From NCBI RefSeq assembly GCF_022271435.1, contig NZ_JAFIQY010000023.1, positions 62,001 through 126,000 on the forward strand: 64,000 bases of DNA, in the 5' to 3' direction. Positions 37,523 through 44,999 of the stretch are shown here, piece after piece; position 1 is the stretch's first letter, and every line of letters starts with the position of its first letter. The notes beneath the pieces were generated by a model, which ran no database searches, had not been told where the DNA came from, and worked only from the letters and a program-made list of their open reading frames with translations. Both the position numbers and the translations under genes were made by a program. Source of the DNA: Streptomyces monomycini (GTDB lineage Bacteria; Actinomycetota; Actinomycetes; Streptomycetales; Streptomycetaceae).

Positions 37523-38740
37523 GTGAGCGCACGGCAGGACACCGCGGCACGCCCCCACGACCTGGTGCTGTTCGGCGCCACCGGATTCGCGGGACGGCTG
37601 ACCGCCGCCTACCTGGCCCGGCACGCTCCCGAGGGCTGCCGCTGGGCGCTGGCCGGCCGCGACCGCGGGAAGCTCGACCGGCTGCGGGACGACCTGGCGC
37701 GGACCGATCCGGCCTGCGCCGATCTGCCCCTGCTGTGTGCCGACATCGAGGACCCCGGCTCGCTGCGCGCCCTCGCCGCGAGCACCCGCGTGCTCGCCAC
37801 GACCGTCGGTCCGTACCTCAGTTACGGGGACGCGCTGGTCGCCGCGTGCGCGGAGGCGGGTACGGACTACGCCGACCTGTCCGGTGAGGCGGAGTTCGTC
37901 GACCGGACCTATGTGCGCTACGACGCGGCGGCGCGGGCGTCCGGCGCCCGCCTCGCGCACGCCTGCGGCTTCGACTGCGTACCGCCCGACCTCGGCGTGC
38001 ACTTCACCGTCGGCCAGTTGCCGTCCGGTGTCCCGCTGCGCGTCGACGGCTTCGTACGGAGCAACGGCTCCATCTCCGGAGGCACGCTGGCCTCCGCGCT
38101 GACGGCGGCCTCGCGCCCGCTCGGTATGGTGCGTGCCGCCCGCGACCGGCAGCGTCTGGAGGGGCGGCCCGCGGACCGCACCGTACGGGCGCCGCTCGGA
38201 CGGCCGTACCGCAACGGCGTCGTACGGGCGTGGGCCGTGCCGCTGCCGACGCTCGACTCCCAGGTGGTCACGCGCTCGGCGGCCGGACTGGAGCGGTACG
38301 GGCCCGACTTCACCTACCGTCACTTCGCCGCCGTCAAGTGGCTGCCGGTCGCCGTGGGCGGCGTGCTGGGCGCGGGCGCCGCGTGCGCGGTCGCACAGGT
38401 GCCGCCCGCGCGCCGCTGGCTGTCGGGGCGGCTGGCCACGGGCGCGGGGCCGGACGAGGAGCGCCGGGCGCGTAGTACGTTCTCCGTGCGGTTCGTCGGC
38501 GAGGGCGGCGGCCGGCGCGTCCTGACGGAGGTCTCGGGCGGCGACCCGGGCTACGACGAGACGGCGAAGATCCTCGCGGAGGCGGCGCTGAGCCTGGCCT
38601 TCGACGACCTGCCCGCGACGTCCGGGCAGGTGACCACGGCGGTCGCGATGGGTGACGCGCTGACCGGGCGGCTGCGGCGGGCGGGCATCACGTTCCGGGT
38701 GATCGCCGAGTCCACGTCGGGAGCGGGCCGGGTGGACTGA
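37523..38740 (+). CDS. Saccharopine dehydrogenase-like (trans-acting enoyl reductase type) protein
   Basis: A 405-residue protein with an N-terminal Rossmann fold (LVLFGATGFAGRLTAAYLARH, about residues 14-34) and the saccharopine-dehydrogenase-like C-terminal domain. The pattern DYADLSGEAEFVDR and HACGFDCVPPDLGVHF is typical of the actinobacterial and eukaryotic SCCPDH/trans-enoyl-reductase group, whose mycobacterial members act with polyketide synthases on lipid chains. No polyketide synthase is near, so the substrate is unknown. A helical hydrophobic patch (VAVGGVLGAGAACAVAQ) at about 275 may touch membranes. The GTG start at 37523 is supported by GGAGG about six bases upstream. Confidence 0.83.
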   Translation: MSARQDTAARPHDLVLFGATGFAGRLTAAYLARHAPEGCRWALAGRDRGKLDRLRDDLARTDPACADLPLLCADIEDPGSLRALAASTRVLATTVGPYLSYGDALVAACAEAGTDYADLSGEAEFVDRTYVRYDAAARASGARLAHACGFDCVPPDLGVHFTVGQLPSGVPLRVDGFVRSNGSISGGTLASALTAASRPLGMVRAARDRQRLEGRPADRTVRAPLGRPYRNGVVRAWAVPLPTLDSQVVTRSAAGLERYGPDFTYRHFAAVKWLPVAVGGVLGAGAACAVAQVPPARRWLSGRLATGAGPDEERRARSTFSVRFVGEGGGRRVLTEVSGGDPGYDETAKILAEAALSLAFDDLPATSGQVTTAVAMGDALTGRLRRAGITFRVIAESTSGAGRVD

Positions 38741-38819
38741 CGGGGGCTGACGGGCAGTCCGACAGGGGGCCGGCGGGCCGCCTTGCAGGAGGTCTGCCGA
38801 GGTGCCTGGCCGGTGGCCG

Positions 38820-39548
38820 TCAGCCGGAGCGCGCCTCCGACAGGGCGCGCCGGCACAGTGCGTCGGCGGCCCGGGTCGTCTCGGGGATGCGGTAGCGGGG
38901 CGTCAGATGGAGGGTGTGCGCGCAGGCCCGGTCGAGGTCGATGCGGTGGCCCACGGACACGAAGACCGGCTTGACGCCCTTCTGCGTACGCAGCGCCCGC
39001 CCGACCACCTCGTCGCAGCCGTCGGCGGTGCCGTCGACCAGGGGTGAGGAGGCGCCGCGTTCCTCGCCCGGCAGGTCGTACCGCGAGGTGAAGGGGTTCT
39101 TGGCGACCCCGATGGTGGGCAGGCCGGTGAGCACGCCGAGGTGACTGGCGAGGCCGAAGCGGCGCGGGTGGGCGAGTCCGTACCCGTCGCAGACCACCAG
39201 GTCCGGCGTGCGGCCGAGGCGGCGAAGGGCGTCCACCACCGTGGGGATCTCCCGGAAGGCCAGCAGCCCCGGCACGTAGGGGAAGGAGACCCGGCCCACC
39301 GCCGTGGCCTCCTCCACGACCGCGAGGGTGACACCGTCCAGGGCGACGGCCGCCGCGGCCACCAGGTCGTGTGCGTCGTCGTAGGCGACGTCCACCCCGA
39401 CGACCGTCCCGGCGAAGCCGGGCTCGGGCCCGGACTGCGCGCTGCGTACCCGGGCGCGCAGCCGGTCCTGGGTCGCGAGCGCTCCGGCCTCGTCGGTGGG
39501 CCAGTGAGCCAGTTCGTCATCGAGGGAGATCGCGGCGTCGTTCGTCAT
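38820..39548 (-). CDS. nfi: Endonuclease V (deoxyinosine 3' endonuclease)
   Basis: A 242-residue DNA repair nuclease that nicks the second phosphodiester bond 3' to deoxyinosine. Metal ligands expected in the family are visible: Asp53 in GVDVAYDD, Glu100 in LLAFREIP and Asp121 in VVCDGYGLAHPRRFGLA. The strand-separating wedge is PYVP at 90-93. GVAKNPF provides the conserved Lys. Length is usual. The enzyme is cytoplasmic. It is convergent with the saccharopine-dehydrogenase-like gene and divergent from an acetyltransferase gene. Confidence 0.95.
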   Translation of the reverse strand: MTNDAAISLDDELAHWPTDEAGALATQDRLRARVRSAQSGPEPGFAGTVVGVDVAYDDAHDLVAAAAVALDGVTLAVVEEATAVGRVSFPYVPGLLAFREIPTVVDALRRLGRTPDLVVCDGYGLAHPRRFGLASHLGVLTGLPTIGVAKNPFTSRYDLPGEERGASSPLVDGTADGCDEVVGRALRTQKGVKPVFVSVGHRIDLDRACAHTLHLTPRYRIPETTRAADALCRRALSEARSG

Positions 39549-39738
39549 GGTGGGGCCACGGTATCGAACGAGCGGGCGGGAAAGTCGCTGTGGGCCGCGG
39601 CGGCCGTGTGTGATGATGCGCGCGGCGCGCGTCCGGCCGGGGCCGGTGTCCCGCGCCACGGAACCTTGTCCGTACGGGTCCGCACGCGTCCGTACGGGCG
39701 CGCGAGGGCGGGGAAGCACGAGTGCTGTGGGAGCGGGG

Positions 39739-40302
39739 ATGTTCGCGAGATCGCTGGGTGACGACGGTGCCGAGCTGCGGCCCCTGGAGCCGTACCACGC
39801 CGAGGAGTACCTGGCGCACATGGACCGCGGCCGCGAGTTCATCGGCCGCTGGATCCTCCTGCCCGACCTGAGCACCGACCTCCCCTCGGCCCGGGCGTTC
39901 CTGCAGTCGTACGCGGACCGGGCGGCCGCCGACCGGGGGCGGCTGTACGGGATCTGGGCGGACGGCACGCTCGTCGGCGGCGTCCTGTTCAGCTCCTTCG
40001 ACGCCGCCGCCGGGAACTGCGAGGTCGGCTGCTGGCTGGAGGAGACGGCCGTCGGGCGCGGGCTGGTGACACGGGCGATGCGGGTGATCCTCGACTGGGC
40101 GGTCGAGGAACGCGGCATCCACCGGGTGGAGTGGCGGGCGGCCGCCGGCAACACGGCGAGCAGCAAGCTGGCCGAGCGGCTCGGGCTGGTGCGTGACGGG
40201 GTCCTGCGGGAGAGCTACCCGCTCCGCGGCGTGCGTCACGACATGGAGGTCTGGTCGGTGCTGGCCCCGGAATGGCGCAAGCTGCGGGCGGCCGGCCGGT
40301 GA
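39739..40302 (+). CDS. GNAT N-acetyltransferase (RimJ/RimL type)
   Basis: A 187-residue protein of the RimJ/RimL branch (MFARSLGDDGAELRPLEPYHAEEYLAH). The acetyl-CoA site is VGCWLEETAVGRGLVTRAMRVILDWAVE, followed by VEWRAAAGNTASSKLAERLGLVRDGVLRES, the family's typical end. It probably acetylates a ribosomal protein N-terminus or an unknown small molecule. The start at 39739 follows GGAGCGGGG. The last 14 codons and the stop lie in the first copy of a 43-bp tandem duplication. Confidence 0.87.
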   Translation: MFARSLGDDGAELRPLEPYHAEEYLAHMDRGREFIGRWILLPDLSTDLPSARAFLQSYADRAAADRGRLYGIWADGTLVGGVLFSSFDAAAGNCEVGCWLEETAVGRGLVTRAMRVILDWAVEERGIHRVEWRAAAGNTASSKLAERLGLVRDGVLRESYPLRGVRHDMEVWSVLAPEWRKLRAAGR

Positions 40303-40353
40303 CCTGGGACCGGAATGGCGCGAGCCGCGGGCGGCCGGCCGGTGACCTTGGAC
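40268..40353. repeat. 43-bp tandem duplication including a stop codon
   Basis: 40268-40310 and 40311-40353 are the same 43 bp with only a few substitutions. The first copy encodes the C-terminus and stop of the acetyltransferase; the second is its untranslated copy. Confidence 0.88.
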
Positions 40354-40384
40354 GGGTCCGGCGGGCATGCCGTACCGGAACCGG

Positions 40385-41086
40385 TCACGCGGCCGGCGGC
40401 GGCGCCGATCTCGGCAGGCTCTCCAGGAGGGTGCCGAGCGCGCCGGTGACCAGCGCGCAGACGGCGTCCGGGTCGGCGTCGGCCAGCGGCTGCTTGCCGA
40501 CGACCACCCGCATCAGGCCGATGCCGAGCATCCACGACAGGGCGAGGTCGGCGCGCAGCCCGCGGTCGTCGGCGGTGCTGAGCGTGGCGAGCACCCGCGC
40601 GTAGTCGTCCCCCATCTCCCGTACGGCGGTGGTGATCTCGTCGCTGTCACCGATGGAGCGCAGGAAGGTCTCCAGGGCACGGTCCCCCGGGTCCGTGCCG
40701 CGGTGGCCGAGCATGCCGCGCAGCGCCGCCTCGAACAGTTCGCCGGGCGGTGTGCTGTGCAGCTGCTCCTGGCCGCCGAGCGCCACCACCTCGCCGAACA
40801 GGGCCTTCTTCGACCCGAAGTAGCGGAAGAGCAGGGCCTGGTTGACTCCGGCCCGCTCCGCGATGTCGCGTACGGTCGCCCGCTCGTAGCCCCGCTCGGC
40901 GAACAGCGCGGCCGCCGCCTCCAGGAGCAGCAGGCGGGTGCCCTGGGCCCCACGGCGCCGGGTGGCGCCGCCCGTTTCCGGCGCCGGTTCCGTACCGGGT
41001 ACGTCCGGCGCGTGGTCCGTACCGAATACGTCCGGCGCGCGGTCCGTACCGGCCACCGGCCCGGCCATCGGCTCGTTCCCGTCCAT
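40385..41086 (-). CDS. TetR family regulator, divergent from a P450 gene
   Basis: A 233-residue regulator. The helix-turn-helix region is LLLEAAAALFAERGYERATVRDIAERAGVNQALLFRYFGSKKALF by position 52-96, the standard TetR N-terminus; the helical C-terminal half is variable. The first 45 residues carry an unusual repeated Thr/Asp/Pro segment (GTDRAPDVFGTDHAPDVPGTEPAPE), again from an in-frame repeat. GAGGAG lies seven bases before the ATG at 41086. A perfect 18-bp palindrome between it and the divergent P450 gene is the likely operator, so it should control itself and the P450-ferredoxin pair. Confidence 0.9.
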   Translation of the reverse strand: MDGNEPMAGPVAGTDRAPDVFGTDHAPDVPGTEPAPETGGATRRRGAQGTRLLLLEAAAALFAERGYERATVRDIAERAGVNQALLFRYFGSKKALFGEVVALGGQEQLHSTPPGELFEAALRGMLGHRGTDPGDRALETFLRSIGDSDEITTAVREMGDDYARVLATLSTADDRGLRADLALSWMLGIGLMRVVVGKQPLADADPDAVCALVTGALGTLLESLPRSAPPPAA

Positions 41087-41189
41087 CGGCGTACTCCTCT
41101 CGTCCCTTTTCGCGTCCGCGGGGCCCGACGCCCCGCCAAGCCGGAGATCACGCAAGGCCGTTGACCGTACCAAGAACACCCCTCTACTT

Positions 41190-41207
41190 TGTAAGCAGCT
41201 GCTTACA
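41190..41207. promoter_or_regulatory. Perfect 18-bp palindromic operator
   Basis: TGTAAGCAGCTGCTTACA is its own reverse complement and lies 15 bp before the P450 start, 104 bp before the TetR start. Size and symmetry fit a TetR dimer site. Confidence 0.85.
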
Positions 41208-41222
41208 TGAGGGAGGCCCCCG

Positions 41223-42413
41223 GTGACCACAGCCGACACGATGCCCCTTGCCTACCCGTTCAACGAACCCGACGGACTGACCCTGTCCGACACCTACGAG
41301 CAGATCCGCGACCAGCCGGGACTGCTGCGGGTACAGATGGCGTACGGCGAACCGGCCTGGCTCGCCACCCGCTACGCCGACGCGCGGCTGGTCCTCGGCG
41401 ACCGGCGCTTCAGCCGCGCGGAAGGGCTCGACCACGACGAACCGCGGCAGGCCGAAGGCCAGCGCAACAGCGGGATCCTGAGCATGGACCCGCCCGACCA
41501 CACCCGGCTGCGCACCCTCGTCGCCAAAGCGTTCACCGTGCATCAGGTGGAGAAGCTGCGGCCGTGGGTGCGGGAGCTGACGCACCAGCTGATCGACGAA
41601 CTGGAGGCCGCGGGTCCGCCCGTCGACCTCGTGGACCGCTACGCCCTGCCCATCCCGGTCGCGGTCATCTGCCGGATGCTCGGCGTGCCCGAGGAGGACC
41701 GGCCCAAGTTCCGTACGTGGAGCGACGCGGCGCTGTCCACCAGCTCCCTGACGGCCGAGGAGTTCGAGGCCAACCGAGAGGAACTGCGCGCCTACATGGC
41801 GAGGTTGATCGACGATCACCGCGTCACGCCGCGGGACGACATCATGACGCGGCTGATCGAGGCCCGGGACGTCGGCGACCGGCTCTCCGAGCTGGAGCTG
41901 ATCGACCTGTGCGTCGGCATCCTGGTCGCCGGACACGAGACCACGGCCACCCAGATCCCCAACTTCGTCCTGTCGCTCCTGGACCACCCCGGCGAACTGG
42001 CACGGCTTCGCGCGGAACCCGCGCTCGTCAAGAGCGCCGTCGAGGAACTGCTGCGCTTCGTGCCGCTGGGCAGCGGCGCGGCCTTCCCCCGCTACCCCAC
42101 CGAGGACATCGAAGTAGGCGGCACGCTCGTCCGTGCGGGTGAACCGGTCCTGGTCGCCGTGGGCGCGGCCAACCGTGACGCGCTGCGGTTCGACGAGCCG
42201 GGCACCCTCAACATCGCCCGCGACGGCAACCAGCACCTCGGCTTCGGGCACGGGGTGCACCACTGCCTCGGCGCGCCGCTGGCCCGGCTGGAACTCCAGG
42301 AGGCGCTGATCGCCCTGATCACCCGCTTCCCCGGGCTGCGCCTCGCGGGGGACGTGGTGTGGAAGGACCAGATGCTGGTCCGCGGCCCGCGCGAGATGCC
42401 GGTGGGGTGGTGA
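41223..42413 (+). CDS. Cytochrome P450 monooxygenase
   Basis: A 396-residue soluble bacterial P450. Helix I motif AGHETT at about 236-241, ExxR as EELLR, and heme loop FGHGVHHCLGAPLAR with Cys348 as the iron ligand. SMDPPDHTRLRTLVAKAF is the conserved early region. It hydroxylates a small molecule using electrons from a ferredoxin, whose gene follows directly. GGGAGG precedes the GTG start. The substrate is unknown; the adjacent TetR and palindrome suggest induction by that substrate. It resembles the streptomycete CYP105/107 groups by general pattern only. Confidence 0.95.
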   Translation: MTTADTMPLAYPFNEPDGLTLSDTYEQIRDQPGLLRVQMAYGEPAWLATRYADARLVLGDRRFSRAEGLDHDEPRQAEGQRNSGILSMDPPDHTRLRTLVAKAFTVHQVEKLRPWVRELTHQLIDELEAAGPPVDLVDRYALPIPVAVICRMLGVPEEDRPKFRTWSDAALSTSSLTAEEFEANREELRAYMARLIDDHRVTPRDDIMTRLIEARDVGDRLSELELIDLCVGILVAGHETTATQIPNFVLSLLDHPGELARLRAEPALVKSAVEELLRFVPLGSGAAFPRYPTEDIEVGGTLVRAGEPVLVAVGAANRDALRFDEPGTLNIARDGNQHLGFGHGVHHCLGAPLARLELQEALIALITRFPGLRLAGDVVWKDQMLVRGPREMPVGW

Positions 42414-42418
42414 GCCGG

Positions 42419-42634
42419 ATGACCTGGAAAGTCGCGATCGACGGGTCGCAGTGCATGGCGTCCGGCATGTGCGCCGGCATCGCCCCCGACGTCTTCGTCC
42501 TGGACGGGACGCACGCCCGGCCACTCAAGGAGGAGATCGCCGAGAACGAGGACGCGCTGGACGCGGCCGACTCCTGTCCGGCCATGGCGATCCTGATCCG
42601 GGACGGGGACACGGTGGTGGGGCCGCGGCCGTGA
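42419..42634 (+). CDS. [3Fe-4S] ferredoxin partner of the P450
   Basis: A 71-residue acidic ferredoxin (MTWKVAIDGSQCMASGMCAG). Cys12, Cys18 and Cys53 (DSCPAMAI) give the three ligands of a [3Fe-4S] cluster, with the fourth position replaced as in P450 redox partners. It starts six bases after the P450 stop. A GTG at 42410 overlapping that stop (GTGA) is an equally possible, translationally coupled start that would add three residues. No ferredoxin reductase gene is adjacent. Confidence 0.92.
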   Translation: MTWKVAIDGSQCMASGMCAGIAPDVFVLDGTHARPLKEEIAENEDALDAADSCPAMAILIRDGDTVVGPRP

Positions 42635-42953
42635 CGGGACGGGCGGCACGGCCGGCGGGCCGGTTCGCGGGCGGGGTGGTTCGCCACCGGCCCCGAACGG
42701 CCTACGCCGGCCCGGCCGCCCCTCACCCGTCTGTCCCCGCCCGGCGCGGGCAGATCGCCGACCGCGTGTCGGCGCAATGACCTGCCGCAACGCCGACCGG
42801 TACGGGCCGACACGCCGGAGGACGGCACCATACCTGACGAAGCCTCACCGGGCGGGGACGGCGCGCCGAGGCTTATCTCAAATGCGTCAGCGCGGATCCA
42901 TCCGATGCACCGCGGCGCACCCGTGCCGCCTCCGCGCTGCCGGAGGATCAACC
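42635..42953. other. Intergenic region upstream of a secreted protein gene
   Basis: No gene is supported. A 7-bp inverted repeat (AAGCCTC at 42840-42846, GAGGCTT at 42868-42874) and an AT-richer stretch after it probably belong to the promoter of the next gene. Confidence 0.45.
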
Positions 42954-43475
42954 ATGCGTCCCACTCGCGTCATCGCGGCTTCCGGCCTGACCATCGCCGC
43001 TCTGGGTCTGTCGACCGGCGCCGCGCTCGCCAAACCGGTGGCCACCACCAGCCCGAAGCTCGTCGGCCCCGGCGGCTCCGTCACCGTCACCGTCACCTGC
43101 GACACGGGCAAGGCCCAGCGCATCGCCGCCTCCTCGCAGGGCTTCCGCAGCGGAACGATCTGGCTCCACCGCACCCACAAGCACGGCAAGACGTACCGCG
43201 GTACCGCCCGGGTGGCGTCCCAGCTGACCGGCGGCCCGAATCACCTGGGGCGCTACACGTCCTGGGGCGTGAACGGCGACTGCCCGGACGGCAAGCAGTG
43301 GATGACCACCTTCAAGACGGACGCCAGGCTGCCGCACGGCAAGGTGCACACGGGCGTCGGCAGCACCAGCAAGGACTCCAACACCACGGAGATCGTCGCG
43401 GGTGCCGCGGTCCTGGCCACCGCGGCGGTCGGCGGCACCTACTTCCTGCGCCGCCGCCAGAGCAACCAGTCCTGA
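42954..43475 (+). CDS. Exported protein with C-terminal membrane anchor
   Basis: A 173-residue protein with a signal peptide (VIAASGLTIAALGLSTGAALA), a beta-rich extracellular part that resembles a small Ig-like or all-beta domain (VTVTVTCDTGKAQRIAASS) with two Cys that could form a disulfide (CDTG and GDCPDG), and a C-terminal hydrophobic helix followed by positive charges (IVAGAAVLATAAVGGTYFLRRRQS). That tail looks like a membrane anchor, but no LPxTG-like sortase motif is present. GGAGG lies seven bases before the ATG. Function unknown. Confidence 0.78.
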   Translation: MRPTRVIAASGLTIAALGLSTGAALAKPVATTSPKLVGPGGSVTVTVTCDTGKAQRIAASSQGFRSGTIWLHRTHKHGKTYRGTARVASQLTGGPNHLGRYTSWGVNGDCPDGKQWMTTFKTDARLPHGKVHTGVGSTSKDSNTTEIVAGAAVLATAAVGGTYFLRRRQSNQS

Positions 43476-43490
43476 GGGCCCGGCCCTCTT

Positions 43491-43523
43491 CTTCCACGGC
43501 GTTTCCACGGCGTTTCCACGGCG
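43491..43523. repeat. Three tandem 11-bp units
   Basis: Three consecutive copies of TTTCCACGGCG (the first with one change) follow the exported-protein gene. Confidence 0.8.
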
Positions 43524-43640
43524 CTTCGGGCCGCTGTGCCCGTGCCGGGTCCCCATCTCCCGGCCCGGCAGGGCACAGCGGCTCAAGCATCCGGCGGCCG
43601 TACCGGGCCGCGGGCCGCATGGTGATCGTCACTGCCTACC

Positions 43641-43952
43641 ATGGCACTCATGTTCGTACTTGAGCTGACCTACACCGCGCCGCTGGAGCGCGTCGACGCC
43701 GCCCTGCCCGACCACGTGGCATGGCTGAAGAAGCACTACGCGGCCGGGCACTTCCTGGCCGCCGGACGCAAGGTGCCGCGCGACGGCGGCGTCATCCTCG
43801 CCTCCGTCGCGGACCGCGCGACGGCCGAGCGGATCGTGGCGGAGGACCCCTTCACGATCGCTGGCGTCTGTGACTACCGGATCACCGAGTTCGTGGCGAC
43901 CACGACGGCGCCGGAGCTGGAGCCCTACAAGGAACAGCTGCCGACCTCCTGA
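43641..43952 (+). CDS. YciI family protein
   Basis: A 103-residue dimeric alpha/beta-barrel (ferredoxin-like) protein of the YciI family: the strand LELTYTAPLERVDAALPDHVAWLKKHYAAGHFLAAG with the conserved H and the later GGVILASVADRATAERIVAEDPF. YciI-type proteins carry a conserved His-Asp pair thought to be catalytic; activity is unproven. A second Met at 43650 (MFVLELTYT) may be the true start. The 3' end overlaps the convergent nucleotidyltransferase gene by 28 bp. Confidence 0.85.
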   Translation: MALMFVLELTYTAPLERVDAALPDHVAWLKKHYAAGHFLAAGRKVPRDGGVILASVADRATAERIVAEDPFTIAGVCDYRITEFVATTTAPELEPYKEQLPTS

Positions 43953-44776
43953 GCGAGCAGCACGCCGATCTCCTCGTGCAGCGCGGTCGGCACCTCGGTC
44001 CCCCAGCGCGCGGCCGCCTCACCGGCCAGTTCCCGGCTCCACTGCCAGCCGGCCCGCGCCGCCGTCCGTACGGCCGGGAGCACGGCGGGAGCAGTGGCCG
44101 CCGTGTAACGGTCGCGGTCGGCGGCCGGCAGGTCCTGTTCCAGAGCGCGGCTGGGGGTGAGCCAGTGTGTGGTGGAGCCGCGCAGCAGGCGGCACAGCTG
44201 GAGCTGCTGCGGGGCGACGACCGAGTGCATCAGGGCGTGTGCGCGGGCCGTCTCGCCGCGCTTCAGGACGTGGGCGAGCATCAGCGTCCAGTTGGTGAGC
44301 TCGTCGGTGAGCTGCTGCGCGGTCGGGCCCGGCTCGGGCGGGCAGGGGTCGGCGAGACGGCGGGCCGCGGCGGTCAGCCGTCCGCCGCGGTCCAGCAGGA
44401 CGGCGGCGCCGGGGTCCGGCAGATGGACCATGCCGCGCCAGGTGGGCACCTCGTCGATGCCCGGCCCGGCGGCCACGAGGTGGAACTCGCCGCGCATCAG
44501 GTCGTCGAAGACGACGGCCAGGATGCCGTACATGTTGGTGTAGGCCAGCTTCAGCGGGGCGATACGGCTGACGAAGTCCCGGCCGTCGAAGGTGTCGGCG
44601 TGCGCGTCGCGGACGTACAGGTACGCCTCGATGTCGGAGTGGGCGTCGGCCTCACCGAGGGTCCACGAGCCGTAGAGCAGGACGCCCTCCAGCCGGGGTT
44701 CGGCCTCGGCCAGCTCGCGCAGACGCGCGACGCGGCGGTCGAGGGCGGGGCAGGACGGGACAGGGGTGCGCGGCAT
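43925..44776 (-). CDS. Nucleotidyltransferase resembling lincosamide transferases (Lnu(B)/Lnu(F) type)
   Basis: A 283-residue protein of the aminoglycoside/lincosamide nucleotidyltransferase fold. The metal-nucleotide motif is YGSWTLGEADAHSDIE (GS at 36-37, Asp48, Glu50). Later segments (FDDLMRGEFHLV, HVLKRGETARAHAL, THWLTPSRALEQDL) follow the plan I know from Lnu(B), including RGEFH, LKRGE and HW. Such enzymes adenylylate lincomycin or clindamycin. Activity here is unproven, and a different drug is possible. AGGAGA lies eight bases before the ATG. An unusual leader with a five-codon reading frame and hairpin precedes it, fitting antibiotic-induced control. Confidence 0.78.
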   Translation of the reverse strand: MPRTPVPSCPALDRRVARLRELAEAEPRLEGVLLYGSWTLGEADAHSDIEAYLYVRDAHADTFDGRDFVSRIAPLKLAYTNMYGILAVVFDDLMRGEFHLVAAGPGIDEVPTWRGMVHLPDPGAAVLLDRGGRLTAAARRLADPCPPEPGPTAQQLTDELTNWTLMLAHVLKRGETARAHALMHSVVAPQQLQLCRLLRGSTTHWLTPSRALEQDLPAADRDRYTAATAPAVLPAVRTAARAGWQWSRELAGEAAARWGTEVPTALHEEIGVLLAQEVGSCSL

Positions 44777-44817
44777 GGTGGTGTCTCCTGAGCAGGTGTA
44801 CGGACATACGGACGGAC

Positions 44818-44852
44818 GCCACCGGCTCGGCTGCCTTCGCCGGGCCGGTGGC
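44818..44852 (-). promoter_or_regulatory. Leader hairpin, candidate attenuator
   Basis: In the leader of the nucleotidyltransferase gene, GCCACCGGC and GCCGGTGGC (44844-44852 and 44818-44826) form an exact 9-bp stem with a 17-base loop. It lies after the short leader frame and before the ribosome site, where an attenuator or terminator would act. Confidence 0.6.
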
Positions 44853-44873
44853 TCTGGACTCACGCCCGTCTGC

Positions 44874-44891
44874 TCAGATGAAAATGCCCAT
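44874..44891 (-). CDS. Candidate leader peptide (MGIFI)
   Basis: A five-codon frame, Met-Gly-Ile-Phe-Ile-stop, begins six bases after the TACGAT -10 element, so its transcript may be leaderless, starting at the ATG. ErmCL, the classic macrolide-sensing leader, begins MGIFSIF, a similar start. It ends about 21 bases before the leader hairpin. Translation is inferred, not shown. Confidence 0.45.
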   Translation of the reverse strand: MGIFI

Positions 44892-44897
44892 GGGCCG

Positions 44898-44937
44898 ATC
44901 GTACGGGCCGTGGCCGGAGCGGGACCAGCGATTTTCC
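44898..44937 (-). promoter_or_regulatory. Promoter with AT-rich element, WhiB7/WblC-like
   Basis: On the minus strand, GGAAAAT (44937-44931) is followed by TGGTCC (-35-like, 44927-44922), an 18-base spacer and TACGAT (-10, 44903-44898). An AT-rich patch just upstream of the -35 is the feature of promoters activated by WhiB7/WblC, the antibiotic-response regulator. Assignment is by pattern. Confidence 0.5.
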
Positions 44938-44999
44938 GCGCGCGGGACGGCCGGACGGAAGCCGGACGGCCCGCTACGCACCGGCGGCCGGCCGCGCCG

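Noticed and set aside
41223..42634. Part of a natural-product cluster
   Set aside because: Only a P450, ferredoxin and TetR are present. No polyketide, peptide or terpene synthase lies within reach, so a biosynthetic cluster is not supported.
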